In this document: piece after piece, positions 27,520-39,108 of the stretch
Layout: every line of letters starts with the position of its first letter
Position numbering within the stretch: position 1 is the first letter of the stretch
Source: Elephas maximus indicus
Taxonomy: Eukaryota > Chordata > Mammalia > Proboscidea > Elephantidae
Direction: 5' to 3'
DNA length: 64,000 nucleotides
Assembly: GCF_024166365.1 (NCBI RefSeq)
Contig: NC_064820.1
Span: 52,367,501 to 52,431,500 of the forward strand
Translations under genes and position numbers: made by a program
The notes under the pieces: model-generated
Databases searched by the model: none
Told to the model about the DNA's origin: nothing
Seen by the model: only the letters and a program-made list of their open reading frames with translations

Positions 27520-27665
27520 CATTATTGAATGACTTTGAGATCCCAGAGACTGAGCTAGGTGTGTTGTATGTTTTCTTATTTAATTCTCTCAACCATCCTA
27601 TGTTAGAGATGAGGCTCAGAGTCTATGTAATTTCCCTAAATCCCTGAAGTAGCAGAGACACATTA
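27520..27665 (-). mobile_element. MIR SINE fragment
   Basis: Complement of MIR: 'cttatttaattctctcaacc', 'tgttagagatgaggctcaga'. Diverged. Confidence 0.5.
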
Positions 27666-28634
27666 AAACCCTTTCTACTGCTCCAAGAAAGGAGTTGGTT
27701 TGAAACAGTGTGATAACTGGGTCCCCTGCTATATATAGGTGTGTACTGACTCCAATAAGAGCTTATCACAATGGATTTTGATGATGATTGCACAGCATGA
27801 TTGATGTAAGTAGTGCAAGGCAAATGTTGTGTTTTATATGTATTATATACATTTTTTTCAACTGTCATAAAAAATAGCTTATACCGTAGACAAACTCACA
27901 TTTAGAAATTTTTATATCTCTGAAGTTAATTTGTCAAGCTGGTAGTCTATAACTTAGAAAATAAAATAAGGCCATGAACACCATGCCAAAAATAAATATC
28001 ATCTAGGTCAGTTATTAATTTACAATATAATGGAAGAATAATATTGGTAACATTTTTACTGGACAGCTCAATGGCATCATTCCATTCTCCTAAATGTATA
28101 TCAGCATGATTTATCAGCTCTTCCCCTTAAATGGAAAAGTGCTTTTTGATTTTTTTCCTGTATTAATTTCAGACAGTGAATAAATAGGTTGATGTTAGTT
28201 AATAAGAGATATACACACTAATATGAATTTTCTCTGTATTTGAACATGATAAATATGGTGGAAATTTTAGCATAATGGAGATAAATCTTGTTTATTCCTT
28301 TATCATCCCCACTCTTTTTCTAAAACTGGAAATCTTCCCCATCACCGCTGCACATTAAGAACACTGCCCTTTGTCTACACTCCCACAGTGAATTCTTGCT
28401 TTCCCTCCTCCCTCCCCAAACATTCACAAAACAACTGCTCCCTTGTAGTGTCTGTGTTGCTTCTAAGCCGAATTTAGTAGAATTTTATAAATGACCACAA
28501 AGCATGGGAGTGCTGGCAATTAAACCATGATGACCATGATCTTCACTTTGCACAACTAGGCCTTTAGAACCTCATATGCATAAATTATTTTTTAAGATGT
28601 TGTATGAAATATATAATAAAGAATAGTCAATTTA
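27666..28634. other. AT-rich intergenic stretch
   Basis: No gene or repeat identified. Confidence 0.5.
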
Positions 28635-28830
28635 ATGTCAGAGTACATGGATTAGATTTCCATTCCCTGAGCTTGCAGCTAATGGCTTTTATTCTCACCT
28701 GTAAAACAAGGAAAATAATATATATTTTCTAGGATTGTGGTAATGATTAAATGAGAATATGTTTAAAGCGTATACGTATTGAATGTGACAAAATAAGTCA
28801 CTCAATGATTGAGCGCTCTATTGCCCACTA
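28635..28830 (+). mobile_element. MIR SINE
   Basis: Sense MIR: 'cacctgtaaaacaaggaaaa', 'ggattgtggtaatgattaaa' and a 3' 'tcactcaatga' end. Confidence 0.6.
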
Positions 28831-28861
28831 TCCTACTCTACTTGACTTTTTTTCCTGACTA

Positions 28862-29140
28862 TGTTGTTGTTAGGTTCCATCGAGTCATAGCCACAATGTG
28901 TATAACAAAATGAAACACTGCCTGGTCCTGGGCCATCCTCGCAATCATTATTATGCTTGAGCCCATTGTTGTAGCCACTGTGTCAATCCATCTCCTTGAG
29001 GATCTTCCTCTTTTTCGCTGGCGCTCTACTTTACCAAGCCTGATGTCCTTCTCCAGGGACTAATATCTTTTGGTAACATGTCGAAGTGTGTGAGATGTAG
29101 TCTTGCCATCCTTGCTTCCAAGGAGCATTCTGCTTGTAGT
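28862..29140 (-). mobile_element. RTE 3' fragment
   Basis: Complement of the RTE end (tgttgttgttaggttccatcg to aaggagcattctgcttgtag). Adjacent but opposite in orientation to the large sense RTE that starts at about 29198. Confidence 0.85.
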
Positions 29141-30134
29141 TATATACTTACATGATGATTGACTATATACTATTTAAATCATTCTCTCTTCCTGCCCTCA
29201 CCACTCATCTGTCAGTTTGTAATATTGTGGTGGCTTGAACATTGCTGTGATGCTGAAACCTATGCCATCAGAATTTCAAATGCCAGCAGGGTCACCCAAG
29301 GTGGAAAGGGTTCAGCAGAGCAACCAGACTAAGATAGACCAGGAAAAAGGACCTGTCAATCTACTTACAAAAAAAAAAAAAACTGACCAGTGAAAACCTT
29401 ATGAATAGCAGTGGAACATTATCTGATATAGTGCCAGAGGATGCGCCCCTTAGGTTGGAAGCCCCTCAAAATACAACTGAGGAAGAGCTGCCTCCTTAAA
29501 GTGGAGTCAACCTTTATGACGTGAATGAAGTAAAGCTTTCAGGACTTTCATTTGCTGATGTGGCACAACTCAAAATGAGAAGAAACAGCTGCAAACATCC
29601 ACTGATAATTGGACATGGAATATATGAACTATGAATCTAGGAAAATTGGAAGTCATCAAAAATGAAATAGAATGCATAAAGATCAATATCCTAGGCACTA
29701 GTGAGCTGAAATGGACTGGTATTGGCCATTTTGAATAGGACAATCATATGATCTACTACGCCAGGAATGACAAATTAAAGAGGAATGGTGTCACATTCAT
29801 CATTAAAAGGAACATTTGAAGATCTATCCTGAAGTACAATGTTGTTGGGGATAGGATAACATGCATATGCCTACAAGAAAGACCAGTTAATATGACTATT
29901 ATCAAAATTTATGCACCAACCACTAATGACAAAGATGAAGAAATTGAAGATTTTTACCAACTTCTGCAATCTGAAATTGATCAAAGATGTAATCAAATAC
30001 ACTGATAATTCCTGATGATAGGAATGTAAAAATTGCAAACAAAGGAGAAGGATCGGTAGTTGGAAAATATGGCCTTGATGACAGAAATGATGTTGGACAT
30101 TGCATTAAGACAGAGCTCCCAGGCTGCAGAAAAT

Positions 30135-30300
30135 ACCAACCCTGGTGGTGCAGTGGTTAAGTGCTACAGCTACTAACCAAAAGGTCAGCAGTTTTAATCC
30201 ACTAGATGCTCCTTAGAAACTCTATGGGGCAGCTCTACTCTGTCCTATAGGGTTGCTGTGAACACAAGGGCAGTGGGTTTGTTTGTTTTCTTTTTCTTTT
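30135..30300 (+). mobile_element. AfroSINE inside LTR
   Basis: Sense copy: 'ccctggtggtgcagtggtta', 'aaaggtcagcagttttaatc', 'ctatagggttgctgtgaaca', ending in a T/G-rich tail (gtttgtttgttttc). It lies within the U3 part of the split LTR. Confidence 0.9.
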
Positions 30301-30309
30301 CAAGTGGCT

Positions 30310-30436
30310 TGCTTGGCCTGCCCTGTAACTTTGCATTGGAATCCTGGTTCCTTTGTTCAGCCTGCCCCATAACTTTGCATTAGAATTCTAGTTCATTTGC
30401 TTGGTCTCTCCTGTAGCTTTACATTAAAATCTTGGC
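30310..30436. repeat. Three 44-bp tandem repeats in LTR U3
   Basis: Units start at 30310, 30354 and 30398 and share 'taactttgcatt(g/a)gaat' type cores; the third is more diverged. Direct repeats in U3 are the usual place for retroviral enhancer units. Confidence 0.82.
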
Positions 30437-30886
30437 AAAGCATGAAATTATATGTAACCCGAATTACACGTGTTTTTTTTTTTTTTTTTAGTATTATTAA
30501 GAATGTTGCTGAAGTAACTTGTATGAATTTTCTACTTGTAAAGCCCTTAAAATGAACTCTTTCCCTCACACACGAGGAGCAGTCTTTGCGGCAGCAGCCC
30601 CACCTGCCTCCTTTCCTTGCACAAGGAAATACAGGCATCTTTCTGCTTTCCCATCTGGATCTCTCATTTATTGGCTGATATAAATCATGACCCCCACATG
30701 TCTGTCAGTTTGTTGTACTGTGGGTGGTTGTGTGTTGCTGTGATGCTGGAAGCTCTGCCACCGGTATTCAGATACCAGCAGGGTCACCCATGGAGGACAG
30801 GTTTCAGCTGAGCTTCCAGACTAAGACAGACCAGGAAGAAGGACCCGGCAGTCTACTTCTGAAAAGCATTAGCCAATGAAAACCTT

Positions 30887-31660
30887 ATGAATAGCAGTGG
30901 AACACTGTCTGATATAGTGCCGGAAGATGAGCCCCCCAGGTTAGAAGGCAATCAAAAGATGACTGGGGAAGAGCGGCCTCCTCAAAGTAGAGTTGGCCTT
31001 AATGACATGGATGGACTCAAGCTTTTGGGACCTTCATTTGCTGACGTGGCACCACTCAAAATGAGAAGAAACAGCTGCAAACATCCATTAATAATCGGAA
31101 CCTGGAATGTGCGAAGTATGAATCTAGGAAAATTGGAAATCATCAGAAATGAAATGGAACCCGTAAACATCGATGTCCTAAGCATTAGTGAGCTAAAATG
31201 GACAGGTATTAGCCATTTTGAATTGGAAAATCATACAGTCTACTATGCTGGGAATGACAACTTGAAGAGGAATGGTGTTGCATTCATCTTCAAAAAAAAC
31301 ATTTCAAGATCTATCCTGAAGTACAACACTGTCAGTGATAGGATAATATTCACACGCCTACAAGGAAGACCAATTAATATGACTATTATTCAAATTTATG
31401 CACCAACCACTAGGGCCAGAGATGAAGGAATAGAAGATTTTTATCAGCTGCTACAGTCTGAAATTGATCGAACATGCAATCAAGATGCATTGATAATTAC
31501 TGGTGATTGGAATGTGAAAGTTGGGAACAAAGAAGAAGGATCAGTAATTGGAAAATATGGCCTTGGTGATAGAAACAATGCCAGAGATCAAATGATGGAA
31601 TTTTGCAAGACCAATGACTTCTTCATTGCAAATACCTTCTTTCACCAACATAACCGGTGA
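30887..31660 (+). pseudogene. RTE AP-endonuclease domain (decayed)
   Basis: Open for 257 codons. The endonuclease starts around residue 68 with GTWNVRSMN (71-79), the metal-binding acidic site in SELKW (101-105), IIQIYAPT (167-174) and the catalytic GDWNVKVG (206-213). The frame ends at a TGA after residue 257, where the family would continue through a basic stretch (R after HQHNR). The stop looks like CGA to TGA decay, since in-frame family sequence continues after it (LYTWASPDG...). Confidence 0.85.
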
Positions 31661-33889
31661 CTATATACATGGGCCTCGCCAGATGGAACACACAGAAATC
31701 AAATTGACTACTTCTGTGGAAAGAGACGATGGAAAAGCTCAATATCATCAGTCAGAACAAGGCCAGGGGCTGACTGTGGAACAGACCATCAATTGCTCAC
31801 ATGCAAGTTTAAGCTGAAACTGAAGAAAATCAGAGCAAGTCCACGAGAGCCAAAATATGACCTTGAGTATATCCCACCTGAATTTAGAGACCATCTCAAG
31901 AATAGATTTGACGCATTGAACACTAGTGACCGAAGACCAGACGAGTTGTGTAATGACATCAAGGACATCATCCATGAAGAAAGCAAGAGTAACTGAAAAG
32001 ACAGGAAAGAAAGAAAAGACCAAGATGGATGTCAGAAGAGACTCTGAAACTTGCTCTTCAGCATCGAGCAGCTAAAGGAAAAGGAAGAATTGATGAAGTA
32101 AAAGAACTGAACAGAAGATTTCAAAAGGCCTCTCGAGAAGACGAAGTAAAGTATTATATTGACATGTGCAAAGAGCTGGAGGTGGAAAACCAGAAGCGAA
32201 GAACTCGCTCGGCGTTTCTCAAACTGAAAGAACTGAAGAAAAAATTCAAGCCTCGAGTTGCAATAGTGAAGGATTCCATAGGGAAAATATTAAATGACTC
32301 AGGAAGCATCAAAAGAAGATGGAAGGAATACACAGAGTCATTATACTAAAAAGAATTAGTCGATGTTCAACCATTTCAAGAGGTGGGATATGATCAGGAA
32401 CCGATGGTACTGAAGGAAGAAGTCCAAGCTGCTCTGAAGGCATTGGCGAAAAACAAGGCTCCAGGAATTGATGAAATATCAATTGAGATGTTTCAACAAA
32501 CAGATGCAGCGCTGGTGGTGCTCGCTTGTCTATGCCAAGAAATATGGAAGGCAGCTTCCAAAGAGATCCATATTTATGCCTATTCCCAAGAAAGGTGATC
32601 CAGCCGAATGTGGAAATTATAGAACAATATCATTAATATCACATGCAAGCAAAATTTTGCTGAAGATCATTCAAAAACATCTGCAGCAGTGTATCGACAG
32701 GGAACTGCCAGAAATTCGGGCTGGTTTCAGAAGAGGACGTGGAACCAGGGATATCATTGCTGATGTCACATGGATCCTGGCTGAAAGCAGGGAATACCAT
32801 AAGGATGCTTACCTGTATTTTATTGACTATGCAAAGGCGGATCATAACAAATTATGAATAACACTGCAAAGAATGGGAATTCCAGAACAATTAATTGTGC
32901 TCATGAGGAACCTTTACATAGATCAAGAGGCAGTTGTTCGGACAGAACAAGGGGATACTGGTTGGTTTAAAGTCAGGAAAGGTGTGTGGCAGGGTTGTAT
33001 TCTTTCACCATACCTATTTAATCTGTATGCTGAATAAATAACACAAGAAGCTGGACTATATGAAGAAGAACAGGGCATCAGTATTGGAGGAAGACTCATT
33101 AGCAACCTGTGTTATGCAGATGACACAACCTTGCTTGCTGAAAGTGAAGAGGACTTGAAGCACTTACTAATGAAGATCAAAGACCACAGCCTTCAGTATG
33201 GATTACACCTCAACATAAAGAAAACAAAAATCCTCACAACTGGACCAGTGAGCAACATCATGATAAATGGAGAAAAGACTGAAGTTTTCAAGGATTTCAT
33301 TTTACTTGGATCCACAATCAACAGCCATGGAAGCAGCAGTCAAGAAATCAAAAGACGCATTGCATTGGGTAAATCTGCTGCAAAGGACCTCTTTAAAGTG
33401 TTGAAAAGCAAAGATGTCACCCGGAAGACTAAGGTGCGCGTGACCCAAGCCGTGGTATTTTCAATCACATCATATGCATGTGAAAGCTGGACAATGAATA
33501 AGGAAGACAGAAGAAGAGTTGACGCCTTTGAATTGTGGTGTTGGCAAAGAATATTGAATATACCATGGACTGCCAAAAGAACGAACAAATTTGTCTTGGA
33601 CGAAGCGCGGCCAGAATGCTCCTTAGAGGCAAGGATGGCGAGACTGTGTCTTACATACTTTGGACGTGTTGTCAAGAGGGATCAGTCCCTGGAGAAGGAC
33701 ATCATGCTCGGCAGAGTACAGGGTCAGCGGAAAAGAGGAAGACCCTCTACAAGGTGGACTGACACAGTGGCTGCAACAATGAGCTCAAGCATAACAACGA
33801 TTGTAAGGATGGCGCAGGACCGGGCAGTGTTTCGTTCTGTTGTGCATAGGGTCGCTATGAGTCGGAACCGACTCGACAGCAGCGAATGA
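31661..33889 (+). pseudogene. RTE reverse transcriptase domain (decayed)
   Basis: Continues the endonuclease frame, then shifts frame near 31996 and again near 32560. Readable RT blocks: KNKAPGIDEI (about 32448), IFMPIPKKGDP and NYRTISLIS (about 32565-32640), RAGFRRGRGTRD (about 32720), FIDYAKA with the catalytic Asp of motif A (a 12-nt loss follows it), QGCILSPYLFNLYAE (about 32990), and the catalytic YADD at 33113-33124. Stops at TGA 32855 (Trp position) and TAA 33035. The C-terminus is intact to 33889 (...MSRNRLDSSE), including a long open stretch from about 33041. Confidence 0.85.
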
Positions 33890-34920
33890 CAACAACATAA
33901 GCTATGACAAGCAGAATCTGTGGTTTCCACCCAGCAACAGCATGATAGAATTTTGCAAGACAAATGGCTTCTTCATTGCGAATGCCTTTTTTCTCCAACA
34001 TAAATGGCAACTATACACATAGACCTCTCCAGATGAAATACATAGGAATCAAATCTACTACATATGTGGAAAAACATTATGGAGAAGCTCAATATCGTCA
34101 GTCAGAACAAGATCAGAGGCCGACTGCTGCGTAGACCATCAATTGCTACTATGAAAGTCCATGCTGAAGCTCAGAAAATTAGAACAAGTTCACAAGAGTC
34201 AAAGGACCACCTTGAGCATATCTCACCTGAAGTTAGAGACCATCTCAAGAATAGATTCCAGGCACTGAATGCTAATGACCAAACACCAGGCGAGTTGTGG
34301 CATGACATCAAGGACGTCATACATGAAGAAAGCAAGAGGTCATTAAAAAGACAGGAAAGCAAGAAAAGACCAAAATGGACATCAAAATAGACTCTGAAAA
34401 CTGTGCCTGAACAAAGAGTAGCTAAAGCAAAAGGAAGAACTGATAAAGTAAAAGAGCTGAACAGAAGATTTCAAAAGGTCCTCAAAACGACAAAGTAAAG
34501 TATTATAATGAAATGTACAAAGACTTGGAGTTAGAAAACCAAAAGGGAAGAACACACTCTGGATTTCTCAATGTGAAAGAAAGGAAGAAAAAATTCGAGC
34601 CTGTAATATTGAACGATTCTATGGGCAATGTATTGAACGATGCAGGAAGCATCAAAAGAAGATAGAAGGAATACACAGAATCATTGTACCAAAAATGATT
34701 GACATTCAACCATTTCAGGAGGTAGCATATGATCAAGAACCGATGGTACTAAAGTAAGAAGTTCAAGCTGCACTGAAAGCATTGGTGAAAAACAAGGCTC
34801 CAGGAATTGACAGAATACCAATTGAGATGTTTCAACAAATGGATACAACACTGGAAGTCCTCACTTGTCCATGCCAAGAAATTTGGAAAACAGTTACTTG
34901 GCCAACCTCTTGGAAGAGAT

Positions 34921-35376
34921 TGTAACCTGATCCTACGAATGCCAATAAATTTCCACTAGTCCTTAAACTAGTCCAAAACAGATTTGGTCTGCCCTGCATG
35001 CACAGAAGGTCCAAATGTGACCACTAATTGACTTCAACAGAGGATACAGCAACAGTTGGAATGAATCAGGAGGAAAATCATCAGTTGTACCCTATTCTGA
35101 AATGAGAGATCCGACCACAACCAAGTCACCTCCTGTTTCCAGGCCATCTTCTAGAATTTTCCCTCCCCAGTACGTCTGTACAGCCACCATTTTGCTGCCT
35201 AAATCACATATAAGACCTGCCTCCCCATAGCTCAAGGAGCCGGATCTGAGGAACTTCCAGCTCCTTGTTCTGCACACTGTAATAAAGTTACTTTCACTTT
35301 CTCAAAGATTGGTGTCCAGATAATTGGCAAATCTGAGCATGCCTGACAAGGACCCACCTTCCTGGGTTCCATAACA
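34921..35376 (+). mobile_element. Class I ERV solo LTR in old RTE
   Basis: 456 bp, TGTAACCTGATCC to TTCCATAACA, with perfect 4-bp target duplication AGAT (34917-34920, 35377-35380). The flanking RTE joins exactly across it. TATA-like CATATAAG at 35206-35213 and AATAAA at 35281-35286 place U3, R and U5 in sense. It is the same LTR family as the proviral LTR at 41574-42040. Confidence 0.9.
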
Positions 35377-36714
35377 AGATCCATATTTGTGCCCATCCCA
35401 AAGATAGGTGATCCAACCGAATGCTGAAATTATTGAACAATATTATCAATATTACACACAAGTAAAATTTTTGTGAAGATAATTCAAAAACAGTTGCATC
35501 AGCACATTGACAGGGAACTGCCAGAAATTCAAGCTGGATTCAGAAGAGGACATGCAAAGAGTGATATCATTGCTGGTATCAGATGGATCTTGGCTGAAAG
35601 CAGAAAATATCAGAAAGATGTTTACTTGTGTTTTATTGTCTATGCAAAGCATTTGACTGTGTGGATCATAACAAATTATGGATAACATTGCAAAGAATGG
35701 GAATTCCAGAACACTTAATTGTGCTCATGTGGAACCTGTACATAGAACAAAAGACAGCCCTTCGAACAGAACAAGGGGACACGTCATGGTTTAAAATCAG
35801 AAGGAATGTATGTTAGGGTTGTATCCTTTCACCATACTTATCCAATCCGTACACTGAGCAAAAAATCCAAGAATCTATACTATATAAAGAAGAATGGGGC
35901 ACCAGGATTGGAGGAAGACTCATTAACCACCTGCAATGTGCAGAAGACTAAACCTTGCTTTCTGAAAGAGAAATGGAATTGAAGCACTTACTGATGAAGA
36001 TCTAAGACCACAGACCAGTATGGATTACACCTCAACAAAATGAAAAAGAAAAAAAAAATCCTCACAACTGGGCCAATAAGTAGCATCATGACAAACAGAA
36101 AATATTGACACTGTCAAGGACTTCGTTTTACTTAGATCCCCAACCAATGCCCATGGAAGCAGTAGACAAAAAAATCAAATGAGATATTGCATTGGGAAAA
36201 TCTGCTGCAAAAGACCTCTTTAAAGTGTTAAAAAGCAACGATGTTAATTTGAGGATTAAGTGTGCCTGACCCAAGCCATGGTGTTTTCAATTGCCTCATA
36301 TGCATGAGAAAGCTGGACAGTGAATAAAAAAGGAAGGCTGAAAAATTGATGCCTTTGAATCATGGTATTGGCCAATAGTATTGACTGCCAGAAGAATGAA
36401 CAAATCTGTCTTAGAAGAAGTACAGACAGAATGCTCCTCAGAAGTGAGAATGAGTTCGTCTCATGCACTTCAGACATGTTATCAGTAGGGACCAGTCTCT
36501 GGAGAAGGACATCATGCTCGGTAAAGTAGAGGGTCAGTGAAAAAGATGAAGACCCTCTAAGAGATGGATTGACACAGTGGCTGCAACAATGGGTGCAAAT
36601 ATAGCATGGTTGTAAGCATGGTGCAGGGCTGGCAAGTTTTTCTTTCTGTTGTGCATAGGGTCGCTATGAGTTGGAACTGACTGGAAGGCACCTAACAACA
36701 ACAATTTCCTACCC

Positions 36715-37193
36715 ATTTATATTTAAGTACCTGTAATGATTCTTCTGTAACTAAAGTAAGTCAGAAGACCAAATGTAAAATCTTTCAGAGAAGATTTGGT
36801 GTATGTATTTTTGGGCCATATATATTTTGGCAAATACAATGTATATATGGGGCAATGGGCATTAGAGGTTGCTTTTTCTTGAAAAGTCAGGAATTGAATA
36901 ATTTCTTAGGGAATAATAAAATAATAGCTTCAAATGTGCACCAAAATTAGATAATCTTATCTGAGCAGGGCTTGATGCCATGTGTCAATTTTTTACCTCA
37001 ATTTTTTTGGGTTTCTGTATCTTTCTACTGCTCTTTGTAATGTTCTCTTACTTAAGAAATGTCAAAACAAACAAACAAAAAACCTCTCTTCATCTTCCTC
37101 CTCTGAACTCCAAGCCTCCTCCTCCTTCTCCTTTGTTTTTTCTCTTGTTTCGTGGTACCACTATATCAATACACCACTTGAACAAATTTATGT
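36715..37193. other. AT-rich intergenic stretch
   Basis: No feature recognised, apart from a C/T-rich run at 37085-37145. Confidence 0.5.
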
Positions 37194-37330
37194 TTATAGC
37201 CTGAAGTCCCCTAATATTTAACATACAATTAAATGGTTTTCCACTCTTTGTGAAAACAAATGAGATTAGTAAATTGTTTCTGCTGTACTGTATTGTACTG
37301 AAATTAGTCATGCTTAAATTTCTGTAAAGT
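37194..37330. repeat. Local direct repeat, copy A
   Basis: About 135 bp (tatagcctgaagtcccctaa through atgcttaaatttctgtaaag) repeated at 38545-38680 with roughly 85% identity by eye. Not a repeat family I recognise. Confidence 0.8.
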
Positions 37331-37399
37331 TTTCCCAAAAGATAAATTTCATCTGTCGTAACAAATAAACCATGGCATATTTTCAATGTTTCATGGGAA

Positions 37400-38095
37400 T
37401 GTTCTCTGACCAAAATTAAAGCAATCAAAATTATTATAAAAAAAAGTGTTCTACATTCTTCTTCAGAGAGTAGCATGTGGGGTCTTAAAAGCCTGTGAGT
37501 AGCCATCTAAGATACTCAACTGGCCTCACCTCTTCAGGATCAACGGAGAGTGAAGAAAACTAAAGGCACAAGGGAAAGATTATTCCAAAGGACTTATGGA
37601 CCACAACTACCATAGCCTCTACCAGACTGAGTCCAGTACAATTAGATGGTGCCTGGCTACCACCACTGAGTGTTCTGACAGGGATCAAAATAGAGGGTAC
37701 CAGACACAGCTGGAGAAAAATGTAAAACAAAATTCTAACTCACAAAAAAGACCAGACTCACTGGCCTGATAGAGACTGGAGAAAACCCAAGAGTATGACC
37801 CCTGAATACTCTTTTAGCTCAGTAAAGAAGTCACTCCTGTTGTTCACCATTCCTCCGAAGATTAAACAGCCCCGTAAAACAAAACAAGACTAAAGGGGCA
37901 CACCAGCCCAGGGGCAAGGACTAGAAGGCAGGCGGGAAGAGGAAAGCTGGCAATAGGCAACCCAAGGTAGAGAAATGAGAGTGTTGATGTGTCATGTAGT
38001 TGTTAACCAATGTCATAAAACAATATGTGGACTAATTGTTTAATGCGAAGCAAGTTTGTTCTGTAAACCTTCATCTAAAGTACAAAAAAGAAAAG
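37400..38095 (+). mobile_element. L1 3' UTR fragment
   Basis: Same 3' UTR type as at 48789 and 61010: 'ggggtcttaaaagcctgtga', 'agatggtgcctggctaccac', 'aacaatatgtgga' and a final A-rich tail. It contains no ORF2. Confidence 0.78.
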
Positions 38096-38198
38096 AACCA
38101 AAATTAGTACATTTAGAGGGAAACCACCTCTGATTTTGTGAATATTTAAAAGTATGCTATCAAATTATCTAAGTAAAATACCTAACTTACATATAGCC

Positions 38199-38540
38199 TA
38201 TCCAAAGCATATGAGGTGAAGTCTTGCTGTCCCTGCTTCTAAGGAGCATTCTGGCTGTGCTTCTTCCGATATAAATTTGTTCATTCTTCTGTCAGTCCGT
38301 GGTATATTTGTTATTTCTCACCAACACCATAATTCGAATGCATCAGTTCCCTAAAGAAGGACATCATGGTTGGTAGAGGGTCAGTAAAAAAGATAGATTG
38401 AGATAGATTGACACAGTGGCTGCAAAAATGCGCTCACATATAGTAATGCTTGAGAGAATGGTGCAGGATCAGGCAGTGTTTCATTCTGTTGTGCATAGGG
38501 GTGTCAGAACCGACTTGATGGCACCCAACAACAACAACAC
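38199..38540 (+). mobile_element. RTE 3' copy with 5' inversion (twin priming)
   Basis: 38351-38540 is sense RTE 3' end (from 'ctaaagaaggacatcatgg' to CACCCAACAACAACAAC). 38199-38350 is the adjacent upstream RTE segment but inverted; it equals roughly 33518-33668 of the full-length copy. About 20 nt is missing at the joint. This is the structure left by twin-primed reverse transcription. Confidence 0.85.
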
Positions 38541-38544
38541 CACA

Positions 38545-38680
38545 AACAGCCTGAAATCCCCTAACATTTAACATTCAATTAATGGTTTTCCATATTCTGG
38601 AGAAAAAAAATGGGATTAGAAAATTGTTTCTGTTGTACTGCATCGTACTGAAAATAGTCATGCTTAAATCTCTGTGAAGA
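38545..38680. repeat. Local direct repeat, copy B
   Basis: Counterpart of 37194-37330. Similarity stops after 'ctctgtgaag'. The two copies are separated by an L1 tail and the inverted RTE. Confidence 0.8.
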
Positions 38681-38754
38681 TGTCAGTTTCAGTCTTCAGT
38701 CTCAATTGCTCTCTTTGTCTTACTTCAAATGCAGTTGATAACCAAGCCTTCTTA

Positions 38755-39060
38755 CTACTTCCTGGATTTACTCCCTCAAACATTTCTTGTACCAGATACT
38801 ATTCTAAGCACTGGGGAAATATCCATGAAGAAATAGACAAAAATTAATGTCATCATGGATATTATATTCCGATGTCTGTTTATGTGGTGAGTGAAGACAA
38901 TCAAATAAGCAAGTAAATTATGTAGTATGTCAGAATGTGATAAGTGCTTTGAGGAAAAATAAAATAGGAAATGGGTACAAAAAGTGTCAGAAGGAAGCAG
39001 AGAGCCTCACTACTCAGAAGAGTAAGATGGGGATTTAGAATCTAGGGATGAAGAATGACC
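38755..39060 (-). mobile_element. L2-type LINE fragment
   Basis: 'ccagatactattctaagcac', 'gataagtgctttgaggaaaa': complement of L2-type 3' sequence, decayed. Confidence 0.5.
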
Positions 39061-39108
39061 TTCTAGTTCCCAAATTTGTAATGATTGATATAAATGGGGA
39101 CAAAGGGC

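Larger units (their letters stand above)
30692..33896 (+). mobile_element. Full-length RTE-clade LINE (~3.2 kb)
   Basis: Complete from the 5' 'ctgtcagtttgttgtactg' to the 3' 'gaatgacaacaacat'. Candidate 12-bp target duplication ATAAATCATGAC/ATAAGCTATGAC (30680-30691, 33897-33908; 9 of 12). Encodes an AP endonuclease followed by a reverse transcriptase, as RTE elements do. CpGs are better kept than in the other copies, so it is the youngest RTE here, yet it carries three stops and at least two frameshifts. Its last ~40 bp match the AfroSINE tail. Confidence 0.93.
30106..33939 (+). mobile_element. ERV solo LTR split by an AfroSINE and a full-length RTE
   Basis: Inferred LTR of about 480 bp whose parts are 30106-30134, 30301-30691 and 33909-33939. 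It is bounded by a 4-bp duplication GCAT (30102-30105, 33940-33943) that joins the two arms of the older RTE. It ends CAACA and begins TAAGAC (TG probably mutated to TA). It has 44-bp repeats in the U3 part and a U5-like part 'catctttctgctttcccatc'. No internal viral sequence. A 4-bp duplication suits a class I ERV. Confidence 0.62.
29198..36705 (+). mobile_element. Older full-length RTE LINE, split by later insertions
   Basis: The left arm (29198-30105) covers the 5' end and most of the endonuclease region; the right arm (33940-36705) resumes at the matching base of the RTE ('gatagaattttgcaagac') and runs to the CACCTAACAACAACAA terminus. The right arm is interrupted again by a solo LTR at 34921-35376. 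Candidate target duplication TTCCTGCCC/TTCCTACCC (29189-29197, 36706-36714; 8 of 9). The RT motif reads 'ctgcaatgtgcagaagactaa', so the YADD box is destroyed. Stops and frameshifts throughout. This is the oldest layer of the nest. Confidence 0.88.

Noticed and set aside
30310-30436. CRISPR-like array
   Set aside because: Only three tandem 44-bp units with no unique spacers, in a mammalian LTR.
33041-33889. Host gene from the long open frame at the end of the full-length RTE
   Set aside because: It starts just downstream of a stop and contains the RT catalytic YADD and RTE C-terminal region, so it is transposon sequence.
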